A DNA stretch of 64,000 bases from Litoditis marina (GCA_964036275.1 OZ038436.1:5612936-5676935), one strand, 5' to 3'; counted from the first letter of the stretch, positions 1 to 12,280 are shown. The notes: generated by a model from the letters alone, not told the origin. Made by a program: numbers and translations.

Positions 1-3000
1 AGTGGTGTAAAATGAATCTGTCTTCTAAACGGGATTTGGACGAAGTGGTGTAAAATGAATCTGTCTTCTAAACGGAATTTGGACGAAGTGGTGTAAAATG
101 AATCTGTCTTCTAAACGGGATTTGGACGAAGTGGTGTAAAATGAATCTGTCTTCTAAACGGGATTTGGACGAAGTGGTGTAAAATGAATCTGTCTCTTCA
201 ACGGAATTTGGACGAAGTGGTGTAAAATGAATCAGTCTCTTCAACGGAATTTGGACGAAGTGGTGTAAAATGAATCTGTCTTCTAAACGGGATTTGGACG
301 AAGTGGTGTAAAATGAATATGTCTTCTAAACGGGATTTGGACGAAGTGGTGTGAAATGAATCTGTCTTCTAAACGGAATTTGGACGAAGTGGTGTAAAAT
401 GAATCTGTCTCTTCAACGGAATTTGGACGAAGTGGTGTAAAATGAATCTGTCTTCTAAACGGGATTTGGACGAAGTGGTGTAAAATGAATCTGTCTTCTA
501 AACGGAATTTGGACGAAGTGGTGTAAAATGAATCTGTCTTCTAAACGGAATTTGGACGAAGTGGTGTAAAATGAATCTGTCTTCTAAACGGAATTTGGAC
601 GAAGTGGTGTAAAATGAATCTGTCTTCTAAACGGAATTTGGACGAAGTGGTGTAAAATGAATCTGTCTTCTAAACGGGATTTGGACGAAGTGGTGTAAAA
701 TGAATCTGTCTTCTAAACGGAATTTGGACGAAGTGGTGTAAAATGAATCTGTCTTCTAAACGGGATTTGGACGAAGTGGTGTAAAATGAATCTGTCTTCT
801 AAACGGGATTTGGACGAAGTGGTGTAAAATGAATCTGTCTCTTCAACGGAATTTGGACGAAGTGGTGTAAAATGAATCAGTCTCTTCAACGGAATTTGGA
901 CGAAGTGGTGTAAAATGAATCTGTCTTCTAAACGGGATTTGGACGAAGTGGTGTAAAATGAATCTGTCTTCTAAACGGGATTTGGACGAAGTGGTGTAAA
1001 ATGAATCTGTCTTCTAAACGGAATTTGGACGAAGTGGTGTAAAATGAATCTGTCTCTTCAACGGAATTTGGACGAAGTGGTGTAAAATGAATCTGTCTTC
1101 TAAACGGGATTTGGACGAAGTGGTGTAAAATGAATCTGTCTTCTAAACGGAATTTGGACGAAGTGGTGTAAAATGAATCTGTCTTCTAAACGGGATTTGG
1201 ACGAAGTGGTGTAAAATGAATCTGTCTTCTAAACGGAATTTGGACGAAGTGGTGTAAAATGAATCTGTCTTCTAAACGGAATTTGGACGAAGTGGTGTAA
1301 AATGAATCTGTCTTCTAAACGGAATTTGGACGAAGTGGTGTAAAATGAATCTGTCTTCTAAACGGAATTTGGACGAAGTGGTGTAAAATGAATCTGTCTT
1401 CTAAACGGGATTTGGACGAAGTGGTGTAAAATGAATCTGTCTTCTAAACGGGATTTGGACGAAGTGGTGTAAAATGAATCTGTCTTCTAAACGGAATTTG
1501 GACGAAGTGGTGTAAAATGAATCTGTCTTCTAAACGGGATTTGGACGAAGTGGTGTAAATTGAATCTGTCTTCTAAACGGGATTTGGACGAAGTGGTGTA
1601 AAATGAATCTGTCTTCTAAACGGGATTTGGACGAAGTGGTGTAAAATGAATCTGTCTTCTAAACGGGATTTGGACGAAGTGGTGTAAAATGAATCTGTCT
1701 TCTAAACGGAATTTGGACGAAGTGGTGTAAAATGAATCTGTCTTCTAAACGGGATTTGGACGAAGTGGTGTAAAATGAATCTGTCTTCTAAACGGAATTT
1801 GGACGAAGTGGTGTAAAATGAATCTGTCTTCTAAACGGGATTTGGACGAAGTGGTGTAAATTGAATCTGTCTTCTAAACGGGATTTGGACGAAGTGGTGT
1901 AAAATGAATCTGTCTTCTAAACGGGATTTGGACGAAGTGGTGTAAAATGAATCTGTCTTCTAAACGGGATTTGGACGAAGTGGTGTAAAATGAATCTGTC
2001 TTCTAAACGGGATTTGGACGAAGTGGTGTAAAATGAATCTGTCTTCTAAACGGAATTTGGACGAAGTGGTGTAAAATGAATCTGTCTTCTAAACGGGATT
2101 TGGACGAAGTGGTGTAAAATGAATCTGTCTTCTAAACGGAATTTGGACGAAGTGGTGTAAAATGAATCTGTCTTCTAAACGGAATTTGGACGAAGTGGTG
2201 TAAAATGAATCTGTCTTCTAAACGGGATTTGGACGAAGTGGTGTAAAATGAATCTGTCTTCTCAACGGAATTTGGACGAAGTGGTGTAAAATGAATCTGT
2301 CTTCTAAACGGGATTTGGACGAAGTGGTGTAAAATGAATCTGTCTTCTAAACGGGATTTGGACGAAGTGGTGTGAAATGAATCTGTCTTCTCAACGGAAT
2401 TTGGACGAAGTGGTGTAAAATGAATCTGTCTTCTAAACGGGATTTGGACGAAGTGGTGTAAAATGAATCTGTCTTCTAAACGGGATTTGGACGAAGTGGT
2501 GTAAAATGAATCTGTCTTCTAAACGGAATTTGGACGAAGTGGTGTAAAATGAATCTGTCTTCTAAACGGGATTTGGACGAAGTGGTGTAAAATGAATCTG
2601 TCTTCTAAACGGGATTTGGACGAAGTGGTGTAAAATGAATCTGTCTTCTAAACGGGATTTGGACGAAGTGGTGTAAAATGAATCTGTCTTCTCAACGGAA
2701 TTTGGACGAAGTGGTGTAAAATGAATCTGTCTTCTAAACGGGATTTGGACGAAGTGGTGTAAAATGAATCTGTCTTCTAAACGGGATTTGGACGAAGTGG
2801 TGTAAAATGAATCTGTCTTCTAAACGGGATTTGGACGAAGTGGTGTAAAATGAATCTGTCTTCTAAACGGAATTTGGACGAAGTGGTGTAAAATGAATCT
2901 GTCTTCTAAACGGGATTTGGACGAAGTGGTGTAAAATGAATCTGTCTTCTCAACGGAATTTGGACGAAGTGGTGTAAAATGAATCTGTCTTCTAAACGGG

Positions 3001-3899
3001 ATTTGGACGAAGTGGTGTAAAATGAATCTGTCTTCTAAACGGGATTTGGACGAAGTGGTGTAAAATGAATCTGTCTTCTAAACGGGATTTGGACGAAGTG
3101 GTGTAAAATGAATCTGTCTTCTCAACGGAATTTGGACGAAGTGGTGTAAAATGAATCTGTCTTCTAAACGGGATTTGGACGAAGTGGTGTAAAATGAATC
3201 TGTCTTCTAAACGGGATTTGGACGAAGTGGTGTAAAATGAATCTGTCTTCTAAACGGGATTTTGACGAAGTGGTGTAAAATGAATCTGTCTTCTCAACGG
3301 AATTTGGACGAAGTGGTGTAAAATGAATCTGTCTTCTAAACGGGATTTGGACGAAGTGGTGTAAAATGAATCTGTCTTCTCAACGGAATTTGGACGAAGT
3401 GGTGTAAAATGAATCTGTCTTCTAAACGGGATTTGGACGAAGTGGTGTAAAATGAATCTGTCTTCTAAACGGATTTGGACGAAGTGGTGTAAAATGAATC
3501 TGTCTTCTAAACGGAATTTGGACGAAGTGGTGTAAAATGAATCTGTCTTCTAAACGGAATTTGGACGAAGTGGTGTAAAATGAATATGTCTTCTAAACGG
3601 GATTTGGACGAAGTGGTGTAAAATGAATCTGTCTTCTAAACGGGATTTGGACGAAGTGGTGTAAAATGAATCTGTCTTCTCAACGGAATTTGGACGAAGT
3701 GGTGTAAAATGAATCTGTCTTCTAAACGGGATTTGGACGAAGTGGTGTAAAATGAATCTGTCTTCTAAACGGGATTTGGACGAAGTGGTGTAAAATGAAT
3801 CTGTCTTCTAAACGGAATTTGGACGAAGTGGTGTAAAATGAATCTGTCTTCTAAACGGAATTTGGACGAAGTGGTGTAAAATGAATCTGTCTTCTAAAC
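1..3899 (-). repeat. 43-bp satellite array, minus orientation
   Basis: About 91 head-to-tail copies of a 43-bp monomer, whose plus-orientation blocks are ATTTTACACCACTTCGTCC, AAATTCCG or AAATCCCG, and TTTAGAAGACAG. Copies here are on the minus strand (each begins AGTGGTGTAAAATG). The variants seen are AATTCC versus AATCCC, and TTTAG, TTGAG (seen as TTCTCAACGG) and TTGAAGAG (seen as CTCTTCAACGG) forms. Register is nearly perfect; one 1-base deletion lies near 3470. The array continues beyond the left edge of the window. No gene is present. The sequence itself shows the array; its function (heterochromatin, subtelomere or other) is unknown. Confidence 0.98.
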
Positions 3900-3903
3900 A
3901 CCA
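3895..3903. other. Head-to-head satellite inversion junction
   Basis: The minus-orientation array ends in CTTCTAAAC and the plus-orientation array begins ACACCACTTCG, overlapping by the two bases AC at 3898-3899. The two arrays make a large imperfect palindrome with arms of about 3.8 kb. The first variants on either side are different, so this is not a simple mirror copy. Confidence 0.9.
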
Positions 3904-6900
3904 CTTCGTCCAAATTCCGTTGAAGAGACAGATTCATTTTACACCACTTCGTCCGAATCCCGTTTAGAAGACAGATTCATTTTACACCACTTTGTCCAAA
4001 TCCCGTTTAGAAGACAGATTCATTTTACACCACTCCGTCCAAATTCCGTTGAGAAGACAGATTCATTTTACACCACTTCGTCCAAATTCCGTTTAGAAGA
4101 CAGATTCATTTTACACCACTTCGTCCGAATTCCGTTGAGAAGACAGATTCATTTTACACCACTTCGTCCAAATTCCGTTGAGAAGACAGATTCATTTTAC
4201 ACCACTTCGTCCAAATCCCGTTTAGAAGACAGATTCATTTTACACCACTTCGTCCAAATCCCGTTTAGAAGACAGATTCATTTTACACCACTTCGTCCGA
4301 ATTCCGTTGAGAAGACAGATTCATTTTACACCACTTCGTCCAAATTCCGTTGAGAAGACAGATTCATTTTACACCACTTCGTCCGAATTCCGTTGAGAAG
4401 ACAGATTCATTTTACACCACTTCGTCCAAATTCCGTTGAAGAGACAGATTCATTTTACACCACTTCGTCCAAATCCCGTTTAGAAGACAGATTCATTTTA
4501 CACCACTTCGTCCAAATTCCGTTGAGAAGACAGATTCATTTTAGACCACTTTGTCCAAATTCCGTTTAGAAGACAGATTCATTTTACACCACTTCGTCCA
4601 AATTCCGTTGAGAAGACAGATTCATTTTACACCACTTCGTCCAAATTCCGTTGAAGAGACAGATTTTTTTTACACCACTTCGTCCAAATTCCGTTGAGAA
4701 GACAGATTCATTTTACACCACTTTGTCCAAATTCCGTTTAGAAGACAGATTCATTTTACACCACTTCGTCCAAATTCCGTTTAGAAGACAGATTCATTTT
4801 ACACCACTTCGTCCAAATTCCGTTGAAGAGACAGATTCATTTTACACCACTTCGTCCAAATTCCGTTGAGAAGACAGATTCATTTTACACCACTTCGTCC
4901 AAATTCCGTTTAGAAGACAGATTCATTTTACACCACTTTGTCCAAATCCCGTTTAGAAGACAGATTCATTTTACACCACTTTGTCCAAATTCCGTTGAGA
5001 AGACAGATTCATTTTACACCACTTCGTCCAAATTCCGTTGAAGAGACAGATTCATTTTACACCACTTCGTCCAAATCCCGTTGAAGAGACAGATTCATTT
5101 TACACCACTTCGTCCAAATTCCGTTGAAGAGACAGATTCATTTTACACCACTTCGTCCGAATCCCGTTTAGAAGACAGATTCATTTTACACCACTTTGTC
5201 CAAATCCCGTTTAGAAGACAGATTCATTTTACACCACTCCGTCCAAATTCCGTTGAGAAGACAGATTCATTTTACACCACTTCGTCCAAATTCCGTTTAG
5301 AAGACAGATTCATTTTACACCACTTCGTCCGAATTCCGTTGAGAAGACAGATTCATTTTACACCACTTCGTCCAAATTCCGTTGAGAAGACAGATTCATT
5401 TTACACCACTTCGTCCAAATCCCGTTTAGAAGACAGATTCATTTTACACCACTTCGTCCAAATTCCGTTGAAGAGACAGATTCATTTTACACCACTTCGT
5501 CCAAATTCCGTTGAAGAGACAGATTCATTTTACACCACTTCGTCCAAATTCCGTTGAAGAGACAGATTCATTTTACACCACTTCGTCCAAATTCCGTTGA
5601 GAAGACAGATTCATTTTACACCACTTCGTCCAAATTCCGTTGAGAAGACAGATTCATTTTACACCACTTCGTCCAAATTCCGTTGAGAAGACAGATTCAT
5701 TTTACACCACTTCGTCCAAATTCCGTTGAGAAGACAGATTCATTTTACACCACTTCGTCCAAATTCCGTTGAGAAGACAGATTCATTTTACACCACTTCG
5801 TCCAAATTCCGTTTAGAAGACAGATTCATTTTACACCACTTCGTCCAAATTCCGTTTAGAAGACAGATTCATTTTACACCACTTCGTCCAAATTCCGTTG
5901 AGAAGACAGATTCATTTTACACCACTTCGTCCAAATTCCGTTGAGAAGACAGATTCATTTTACACCACTTCGTCCAAATCCCGTTGAGAAGACAGATTCA
6001 TTTTACACCACTTCGTCCAAATTCCGTTTAGAAGACAGATTCATTTTACACCACTTCGTCCAAATTCCGTTTAGAAGACAGATTCATTTTACACCACTTC
6101 GTCTAAATTCCGTTTAGAAGACAGATTCATTTTACACCACTTCGTCCAAATTCCGTTGAGAAGACAGATTCATTTTACACCACTTCGTCCAAATTCCGTT
6201 GAGAAGACAGATTCATTTTACACCACTTTGTCCAAATCCCGTTTAGAAGACAGATTCATTTTACACCACTTCGTCCAAATTCCGTTGAGAAGACAGATTC
6301 ATTTTACACCACTTCGTCCAAATTCCGTTGAGAAGACAGATTCATTTTACACCACTTCGTCCAAATTCCGTTGAGAAGACAGATTCATTTTACACCACTT
6401 CGTCCAAATTCCGTTTAGAAGACAGATTCATTTTACACCACTTCGTCCAAATTCCGTTTAGAAGACAGATTCATTTTACACCACTTCGTCCAAATTCCGT
6501 TGAGAAGACAGATTCATTTTACACCACTTCGTCCAAATTCCGTTGAGAAGACAGATTCATTTTACACCACTTCGTCCAAATCCCGTTGAGAAGACTAATT
6601 CATTTTACACCACTTCGTCCAAATTCCGTTTAGAAGACAGATTCATTTTACACCACTTCGTCCAAATTCCGTTGAGAAGACAGATTCATTTTACACCACT
6701 TCGTCCAAATTCCGTTGAGAAGACAGATTCATTTTACACCACTTCGTCCAAATTCCGTTTAGAAGACAGATTCATTTTACACCACTTCGTCCAAATTCCG
6801 TTGAGAAGACAGATTCATTTTACACCACTTCGTCCAAATTCCGTTGAGAAGACAGATTCATTTTACACCACTTCGTCCAAATTCCGTTGAAGAGACAGAT

Positions 6901-7713
6901 TCATTTTACACCACTTCGTCCAAATTCCGTTTAGAAGACAGATTCATTTTACACCACTTCGTCCAAATTCCGTTGAGAAGACAGATTCATTTTACACCAC
7001 TTCGTCCAAATTCCGTTTAGAAGACAGATTCATTTTACACCACTTCGTCCGAATCCCGTTTAGAAGACAGATTCATTTTACACCACTCCGTCCAAATTCC
7101 GTTGAGAAGACAGATTCATTTTACACCACTTCGTCCAAATCCCGTTGAGAAGAGAGATTCATTTTACACCACTTCGTCCAAATTCCGTTGAGAAGACAGA
7201 TTCATTTTACACCACTTCGTCCAAATTCCGTTGAAGAGACTGATTCATTTTACACCACTTCGTCCAAATTCCGTTGAGAAGACAGATTCATTTTACACCA
7301 CTTCGTCCAAATTCCGTTGAGAAGACAGATTCATTTTACACCACTTCGTCCAAATTCCGTTGAAGAGACAGATTCATTTTACACCACTTTGTCCAAATTC
7401 CGTTGAAGAGACAGATTCATTTTACACCACTTCGTCCAAATTCCGTTGAGAAGACAGATTCATTTTACACCACTTCGTCCAAATTCCGTTGAAGAGACAG
7501 ATTCATTTTACACCACTTCGTCCAAATTCCGTTGAGAAGACAGATTCATTTTACACCACTTCGTCCAAATTCCGTTGAGAAGACAGATTCATTTTACACC
7601 ACTTCGTCCAAATTCCGTTGAAGAGACAGATTCATTTTACACCACTTCGTCCAAATTCCGTTGAGAAGACAGATTCATTTTACACCACTTCGTCCAAATT
7701 TCGTTGAGAAGAG
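3900..7713 (+). repeat. 43-bp satellite array, plus orientation
   Basis: About 89 copies of the same 43-bp monomer, now on the plus strand. It is richer in variants than the left array: CTTTG and CTCCG in place of CTTCG, CCGAATTCC in place of CCAAATTCC, and frequent TTGAAGAG. The last recognisable monomer decays at TTGAGAAGAGATTTCTAG, around 7703-7720. Open frames of 72-158 codons here are artefacts of the repeat: the plus-oriented unit has no stop other than the TGA of TTGA or the TAG/TAA of TTTAG/TTTAA. Confidence 0.98.
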
Positions 7714-9274
7714 ATTTCTAGAGACGATAGATGCACTTCAGGTTTTGTTGGTTTTCTTGTTAGACCGAACACGAGGTGATATGTTGTTATTTATTTAGTG
7801 CTGACGTTTCGGCGGGTTCGCCGTCTTCAGAGCCTGAAAAAGGCATCAGTAAACTATTTGCAACAGAATCGATACAGTCGCGCCGGAATTCAACTCGAAA
7901 GTATTCCAAATAGTACATAGGGAGCACGACTAACTCAAATCTAACAGAACTTTGGCACACCTTATCCACCAAAGTGGTTGGAGGAATAGTGAGACAACCG
8001 AGTGGGACTGTTGACCGGAAGCATGAATAGCTTGAACTTGTGCCTGCTTGAGCTTGAATGAGCATGAAGCACACTCAGAAATTGCATTTGCCAAGAAAAG
8101 GCACGAGATGCGTGGTAATTGAGATGCACTCGTCTTTCCTGTTCATGGTACTTGGCACGGCACGTATCCAACAAGCTTCTAGTAGTTTCCGTGCAGAAAC
8201 ATCGCACTTCAGGTTGTTTTCCAAGTATGGTTTTATTTACATATTATCTGCGTTACGCCGTTACGATTGATTGGACAATTGTCTCTTCAGCCTTTTCTCA
8301 CTTTCACGAGAGAAAAATGTGTGAGAACTAGGAACGACAAATACAATTGATATATTCATGAAAATTTACACATTGATATATAGACGCCATCTATTTAACA
8401 TATATCAAGCTGGGATGTTATCCGGGTTTGAAACTAGCAAGAACAGTTCAAAACTCGGAAGCCAGCCGCAGACTAAGTTATAGTTGTGAACTTGAGTACA
8501 TTATGCTAGAAGCCCCAGGCACCTTCATCTCATCCTGCGTCTCTCGCTCTGCCTCACTATTTCTTGTCTCTTACATCCCAGCGAGATTCAAGAGCAGAAA
8601 AATAGCGTATGCTTGAGAAGATGCAGGATCGGATGAAGGATATTTTTGACTGATTCATTTACATGCAAACATGTGGAATACATAGAGAAACAGAAAGTAA
8701 ATGAAAACCAACTGAATGTGAGAATATGAGAACAAGAATTGAAACCATGATGAACAGTAAAATGAACATTGAACGAGCATATTTTTTTTGATCTGAAGAA
8801 CCTATAGAAAAAAAACGACTGCAGTACAACAATTGACACTTCAATGGGTCTCTGAATAATACATAGTTAGGCCAGTAACAAGTGTTTTTCCGAAAAATGT
8901 TTCTCGGCCGCTGCAAGAAAACTCGGAATATTTGTGCCGGGATCCGGAATCTTCTAGCATACGTACTTTGATGTTTCAGAACACTCACTGGGGGTCAGCA
9001 GTAACTCATCAACTTCAGGTATGTTTTTCGAACGTCTTGTACATGCTGTTTAAAGAAGACCCGAAAATTATCCTAAATGCCAGAAAGCTGCTGTATCCTA
9101 CTTGTAATTAGATGCATATACGAGTTAGTTGTGCTCTCTGATTTCAATACAGTGAAAAGCAGCCCGAAAAAACCTTTGTTCAAGTTGTGTTCCGGTCTTC
9201 TTCAATCATCTCATGAGAGCTTATCGTATCGAATTGTTATGAGGTTGGTGGGAAAGATGATGATGTGAGGCGCC
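7714..9274. other. Island left edge, no gene recognised
   Basis: Unique-looking AT-rich sequence. At 7802-7837 lies a block reading TGACGTTTCGGCGGG followed by TTCGCCGTCTTCAGAGCC, a motif style common in dispersed metazoan repeats, but I cannot assign a family. Open frames on both strands (for example 7787-8074 minus and 8659-8988 minus) overlap each other and show no domain or splice context. One 39-base segment at 8980-9018 is bounded by TTTCAG and GTATGT but has no partner exon that I can find. Confidence 0.5.
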
Positions 9275-9436
9275 TGTGCACGGACATATGTTTCCGATTT
9301 ACGGTTATGTATTTTATAGCGCAGTGGTTAGTGCCCTGTTGTGAATTTTTTGCTCGCAGGTTCGATTTCAACGAAAGACGAAACGATTTGGCACCCTCTA
9401 TATAACATGTAAGTTTCCATCTGTTTTTGAATGTGT
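9275..9436 (+). mobile_element. tRNA-derived SINE copy 1
   Basis: The core is tRNA-like: an A-box-like TAGCGCAGTGGTTAGTGCC at 9317-9335 and a B-box-like GGTTCGATTTC at 9359-9369. The anticodon arm is degenerate (TGTTGTGAATTTTTTGCTCG). The upstream part (GTGCACGGACATATG..., then TACGGTTATGTA) and the downstream part (ACGAAAC..., TAACATGTA..., TTCCATCTGTTTTTGAAT) are shared with a second copy about 400 bp away. Conservation outside the tRNA part is what marks a SINE rather than a plain tRNA pseudogene. No poly(A) or clear target duplication is seen. Confidence 0.65.
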
Positions 9437-9690
9437 TGTTTCTGCCGGTTCGTTGGACGTAACATAACAACTGGTCAGAAATCAAATGCACTCATTTTCA
9501 AGCGTACCATTAAAAGCAATCGATGAGAATCAGCTCAGCATTTACTGAATAATACGACTTGCACAGGTGATCAAGAACACCACAAATATCGATAATTATA
9601 ATTAGAATACCAATCTGATGTTCCAACGTCTTTGCGGTATAGTCTTGACCAACGTAAAGGCGGAAGGATACTGTATATCTGGATTTCCTA

Positions 9691-9853
9691 TGTGTACGGA
9701 CAAATGTGTTCGATTCTGAAGGTTTACGGTCATGTACTCTGTAGCGCAGTGGTTGGCGCCTTCGCTCGTAGGTTCGATTCCAGCGAGAGACGAAACTTTA
9801 TAAGTTTGGCATTTTTTAAATAACATGTACAGTTCCATCTGTTTTTGAATATA
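9691..9853 (+). mobile_element. tRNA-derived SINE copy 2
   Basis: Second copy in the same orientation. It has an A box TAGCGCAGTGGTTGGCGCC at 9742-9760 and a B box GGTTCGATTCC at 9771-9781. The spacing between the boxes is about 20 bases shorter than in copy 1, so the anticodon arm is mostly missing. The shared flanks are GTGTACGGACAAATGTG, TACGGTCATGTA, TAACATGTAC and TTCCATCTGTTTTTGAAT. The B box matches the Pol III consensus better than in copy 1. It lies about 180 bp upstream of the spliced gene's start codon. Confidence 0.65.
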
Positions 9854-9974
9854 ACCATCAATCGCAAAACAGCTTGGCAGAAAACATGAGTTAACAAGTT
9901 ACAACATTCACATGCAAATTCGTTTATCATGTGGTTTTCTTGTAAACACATATATCTAGTGTCACATAATGCAG

Positions 9975-9982
9975 TATATAAG
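9975..9982 (+). promoter_or_regulatory. TATA box of the spliced gene
   Basis: TATATAAG followed by CG lies 50-57 bases upstream of the predicted ATG at 10032. With normal TATA spacing, transcription would start near 10005, giving a 5' leader of roughly 25 bases. No strong TTTCAG trans-splice acceptor is seen between it and the ATG. Confidence 0.5.
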
Positions 9983-10031
9983 CGTTGAAAATGTCCATAT
10001 AAACAAAACACATTTATAAGCAACAACAAAT

Positions 10032-12207
10032 ATGAAGCGATCACTGTGAGTGTCTTGTAATAATTTCGTAGGTTGTTTACATCGGAATCTTCGCTTCGAT
10101 CTGATTGGAAAATGGTGCAAATTATCTTTCAAATAAACATTTTGTGAACTCCATTTTCAGCAATTAGCCGACGGAACCGTTTCGTCGAAAACATGAAAAC
10201 CTTTTCACTGCATGTTTTTTTTCTGAAATTTGTTGCAATTATCCGACATAAAGTAAATGATGAAAAAATCACGACCAGGTCTCAGCAAGCCTAGTCAACG
10301 AGAGAACAGGTTTTCGCGAACGAAAAGGGGAATCTTGTATGCTTCTATTTAATTGTAAAAATGCTAATAGCTCATCGAACACTGAAGTTGATCTTTCTAT
10401 AGTTACTCTATGACTGATGAAAAAATAAGTTCCGCTGACTGAAATTGATGATGGGAAATTGTGGTAGTCAGCCTGAGAATGAGAGTTCATTCATTGCAGC
10501 TACGTGTGTTTCTTCTTGTCGATTTGTTTCCCGATCGCTCGAACAAAAATATCATCTGTGTGAGTTTAACGGTAAAACGTATCGACCATTTGTTGATTTT
10601 TCCCTAGCAATCCGTAACAAGCAATGCATTTTGCAAAGTGAAGCAGCTTAAAACATAATAGTTCCCCAACAGATTATGAAGTATTGCCGGTACCCTAGAA
10701 CGTGGAGCAAAAACTGTTCTAATGTTTAGAGAAACGTCCGACTGCTATGCTGTAGAGTTTTGAACCGTGAGTCAGCAATGGAACTCTTTGATTGACAGTC
10801 AACAATTAAACAGAGGCGGAATAGTTCTGAGCAAGTGTTATAGCTATTTGAATTGAAGAGTTTCAAATCATTAGTATGCTAAAACTCATGACAATGTTAA
10901 AGAGCTGTTCAAAATAATGATGATCATGCGTAGTTGAGCATGCAAGGCGTTCATACCGCATGCACACAGTTTTCTGTTTTTCTGTTTAGTGTGCTTATCA
11001 AGAAATTCTCCAAAACTCAACAGTAACTAGGCTGTCATAATTACACATAACTATTTAAGTTGTGAAGCAGTGTATAAGCACGAATGTCCCGGTGAATTAG
11101 GCGATTTTGGACTCACGGAATACGAACGAACCACAAAGGAATGGCGCACTGTGCAAGAACTCAGAAACTTTTGCGCGTGAGTCGTCTGGTCGGTATTTCA
11201 GTATGCTGTTCATCCAATCATCAGCAGTACCAGTTTTTTCGTATTTGCCTGACAATTTTCGCTATGTTTGTGTCTAACTACTCCAAAAAAACTTGTAGGT
11301 CAGACATATGCATTCGTATGTATATTTTCATTTTCTTCAAGATATTGACCCTCATCTTCTCAGAGAGTATGCAAGAGCAGTTGAATGCATTCTCGGGGTT
11401 AGGGTGTGCAAGGACGCCGTTTCTGAAGTAAGAAGCATCGCAGCTCATTACGCTGACCACCCACATGTGAAAAAGTGGAAGTGAGTGGTTATTTATGTGA
11501 ATCTACAATTCGTCACATAGTCTCGGCTTGCGATATCAGTTTGACAAAAACGGTTAAACTCTTGATTTTTCATGAGCTACATACAGGGCGCTCCAATGCT
11601 CATGTTTGCCGTTTTCAAACCAAATATATGAAAACTACGAAATTCGCCATGACAGTTGTCATTTGTGAAGTACAGTAACTGTCAAAATTGTCGAAACAAA
11701 ACTGTTTTTTTCGCCGAATTGATATGTCCAGTTTTTGAAGCCTCATAAAATTGTCAAGTTTTTGAGTTCATCAAAACCACTTTGTTACATTTTTTGTAAT
11801 CTCTGAATTTCTGATCCAATTTCCTAATGTTCACTTTTTGTTACATTTTTGTATTTAAATCTTTACCGTCCAACTTGGAAATGATCTTAATTGGAAATGA
11901 TCTTAATTCGAATGAGTGAGTTTTGAAAAAGCTGATGGATTTGTGAGATTTTCAAAACTCTTTTCAAAAATTGGACAATCTAGAAATAAATTTTCTATGA
12001 GCAGGTGACATGTTTTTCACATGAATACCCTTGTGATTCAGAACAGAAGAATGCAATTATCTGAAAACGATTGGCGAGCCAACGCGTGCGCCAGAGAGTG
12101 TCCCAGAAAAGAAGTCCAAGTCCAAAAGTAAAGAAAAATCCGCTTCTGATTACCCTGCACTGTTCTTTTTAACTTGGTTCTCTATTGTTTTTTCGGTATT
12201 TCAATAA
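10032..12207 (+). CDS. Five-exon gene for a secreted six-cysteine protein with GPI-like tail
   Basis: Predicted exons: 10032-10045, 10500-10559, 11060-11176, 11364-11480 and 12042-12207. The total is 474 nt, or 157 residues plus TAA, and all four junctions are in phase. Donors 1-4 are all GTGAGT; acceptors are TTGCAG, TTTAAG, TCTCAG and ATTCAG. Exons 1 and 2 join to a signal peptide (MKRSLYVCFFLSICFPIA). The mature part has cysteines at about residues 26, 34, 63, 72, 79 and 107, suggesting three disulfides. Helix-like stretches carry a W at 53 and 102 and the segment HPHVKKWKTEEC. A Pro/Lys/Ser-rich linker (residues 115-138, KKSKSKSKEKS) leads to a hydrophobic C-terminus (YPALFFLTWFSIVFSVF), as in GPI-anchored precursors. 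The layout resembles small nematode secreted cysteine-rich families such as the T20D4.11-like/DUF19 group, but I cannot assign a family. Weakest points are the 14-nt first exon and the TTTAAG acceptor of exon 3. Confidence 0.8.
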
Positions 12208-12208
12208 A
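12203..12208 (+). terminator. AATAAA poly(A) signal overlapping the stop codon
   Basis: The last codons read CAA TAA, and the same bases plus the next A form AATAAA, so the 3' UTR would be very short (cleavage expected about 10-20 bases later, near 12220-12230). This supports 12042-12207 as a true terminal exon. A GC-rich hairpin follows at 12243-12280. Confidence 0.6.
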
Positions 12209-12242
12209 ACACATTTGAATTATGTATTGGTCAATTTAGATT

Positions 12243-12280
12243 CCAAATCGCGCGCAGCGCGCTAGCGTTGCGCAGATTGG
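12243..12280. repeat. GC-rich palindrome after the gene
   Basis: It contains a perfect 13-base palindrome, GCGCGCAGCGCGC, at 12250-12262, inside a looser hairpin running from CCAAATCGCGC to GCGCAGATTGG. It is very unlike the AT-rich surroundings and begins about 35 bases after the poly(A) signal. It shares the SCGNAGCGS core with the palindromes at 14426-14563. Confidence 0.6.

Noticed and set aside
1..7713. CRISPR-like regular repeats
   Set aside because: Copies abut head-to-tail with no unique spacers; this is a tandem satellite in eukaryotic DNA.
7802..7837. ACGTTTCGGCGGG...CCGTCTTCAGAGCC block as a Penelope-like or other named element
   Set aside because: The motif is reminiscent of dispersed repeats, but it is too short to assign and no RT or endonuclease is nearby.
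8588..8988. Two overlapping minus-strand ORFs with hydrophobic stretches
   Set aside because: They are in different frames over the same bases, AT-rich codons alone explain the hydrophobicity, and there is no splice or promoter support.
8980..9018. 39-base mini-exon between TTTCAG and GTATGT
   Set aside because: Splice signals are good but no exon on either side joins to it in frame, so there is no gene model.
10445..10651. 68-codon ORF spanning exon 2 of the predicted gene
   Set aside because: It is in a different frame from the spliced product; its ends fall in introns and the splice signals inside it explain the region better.
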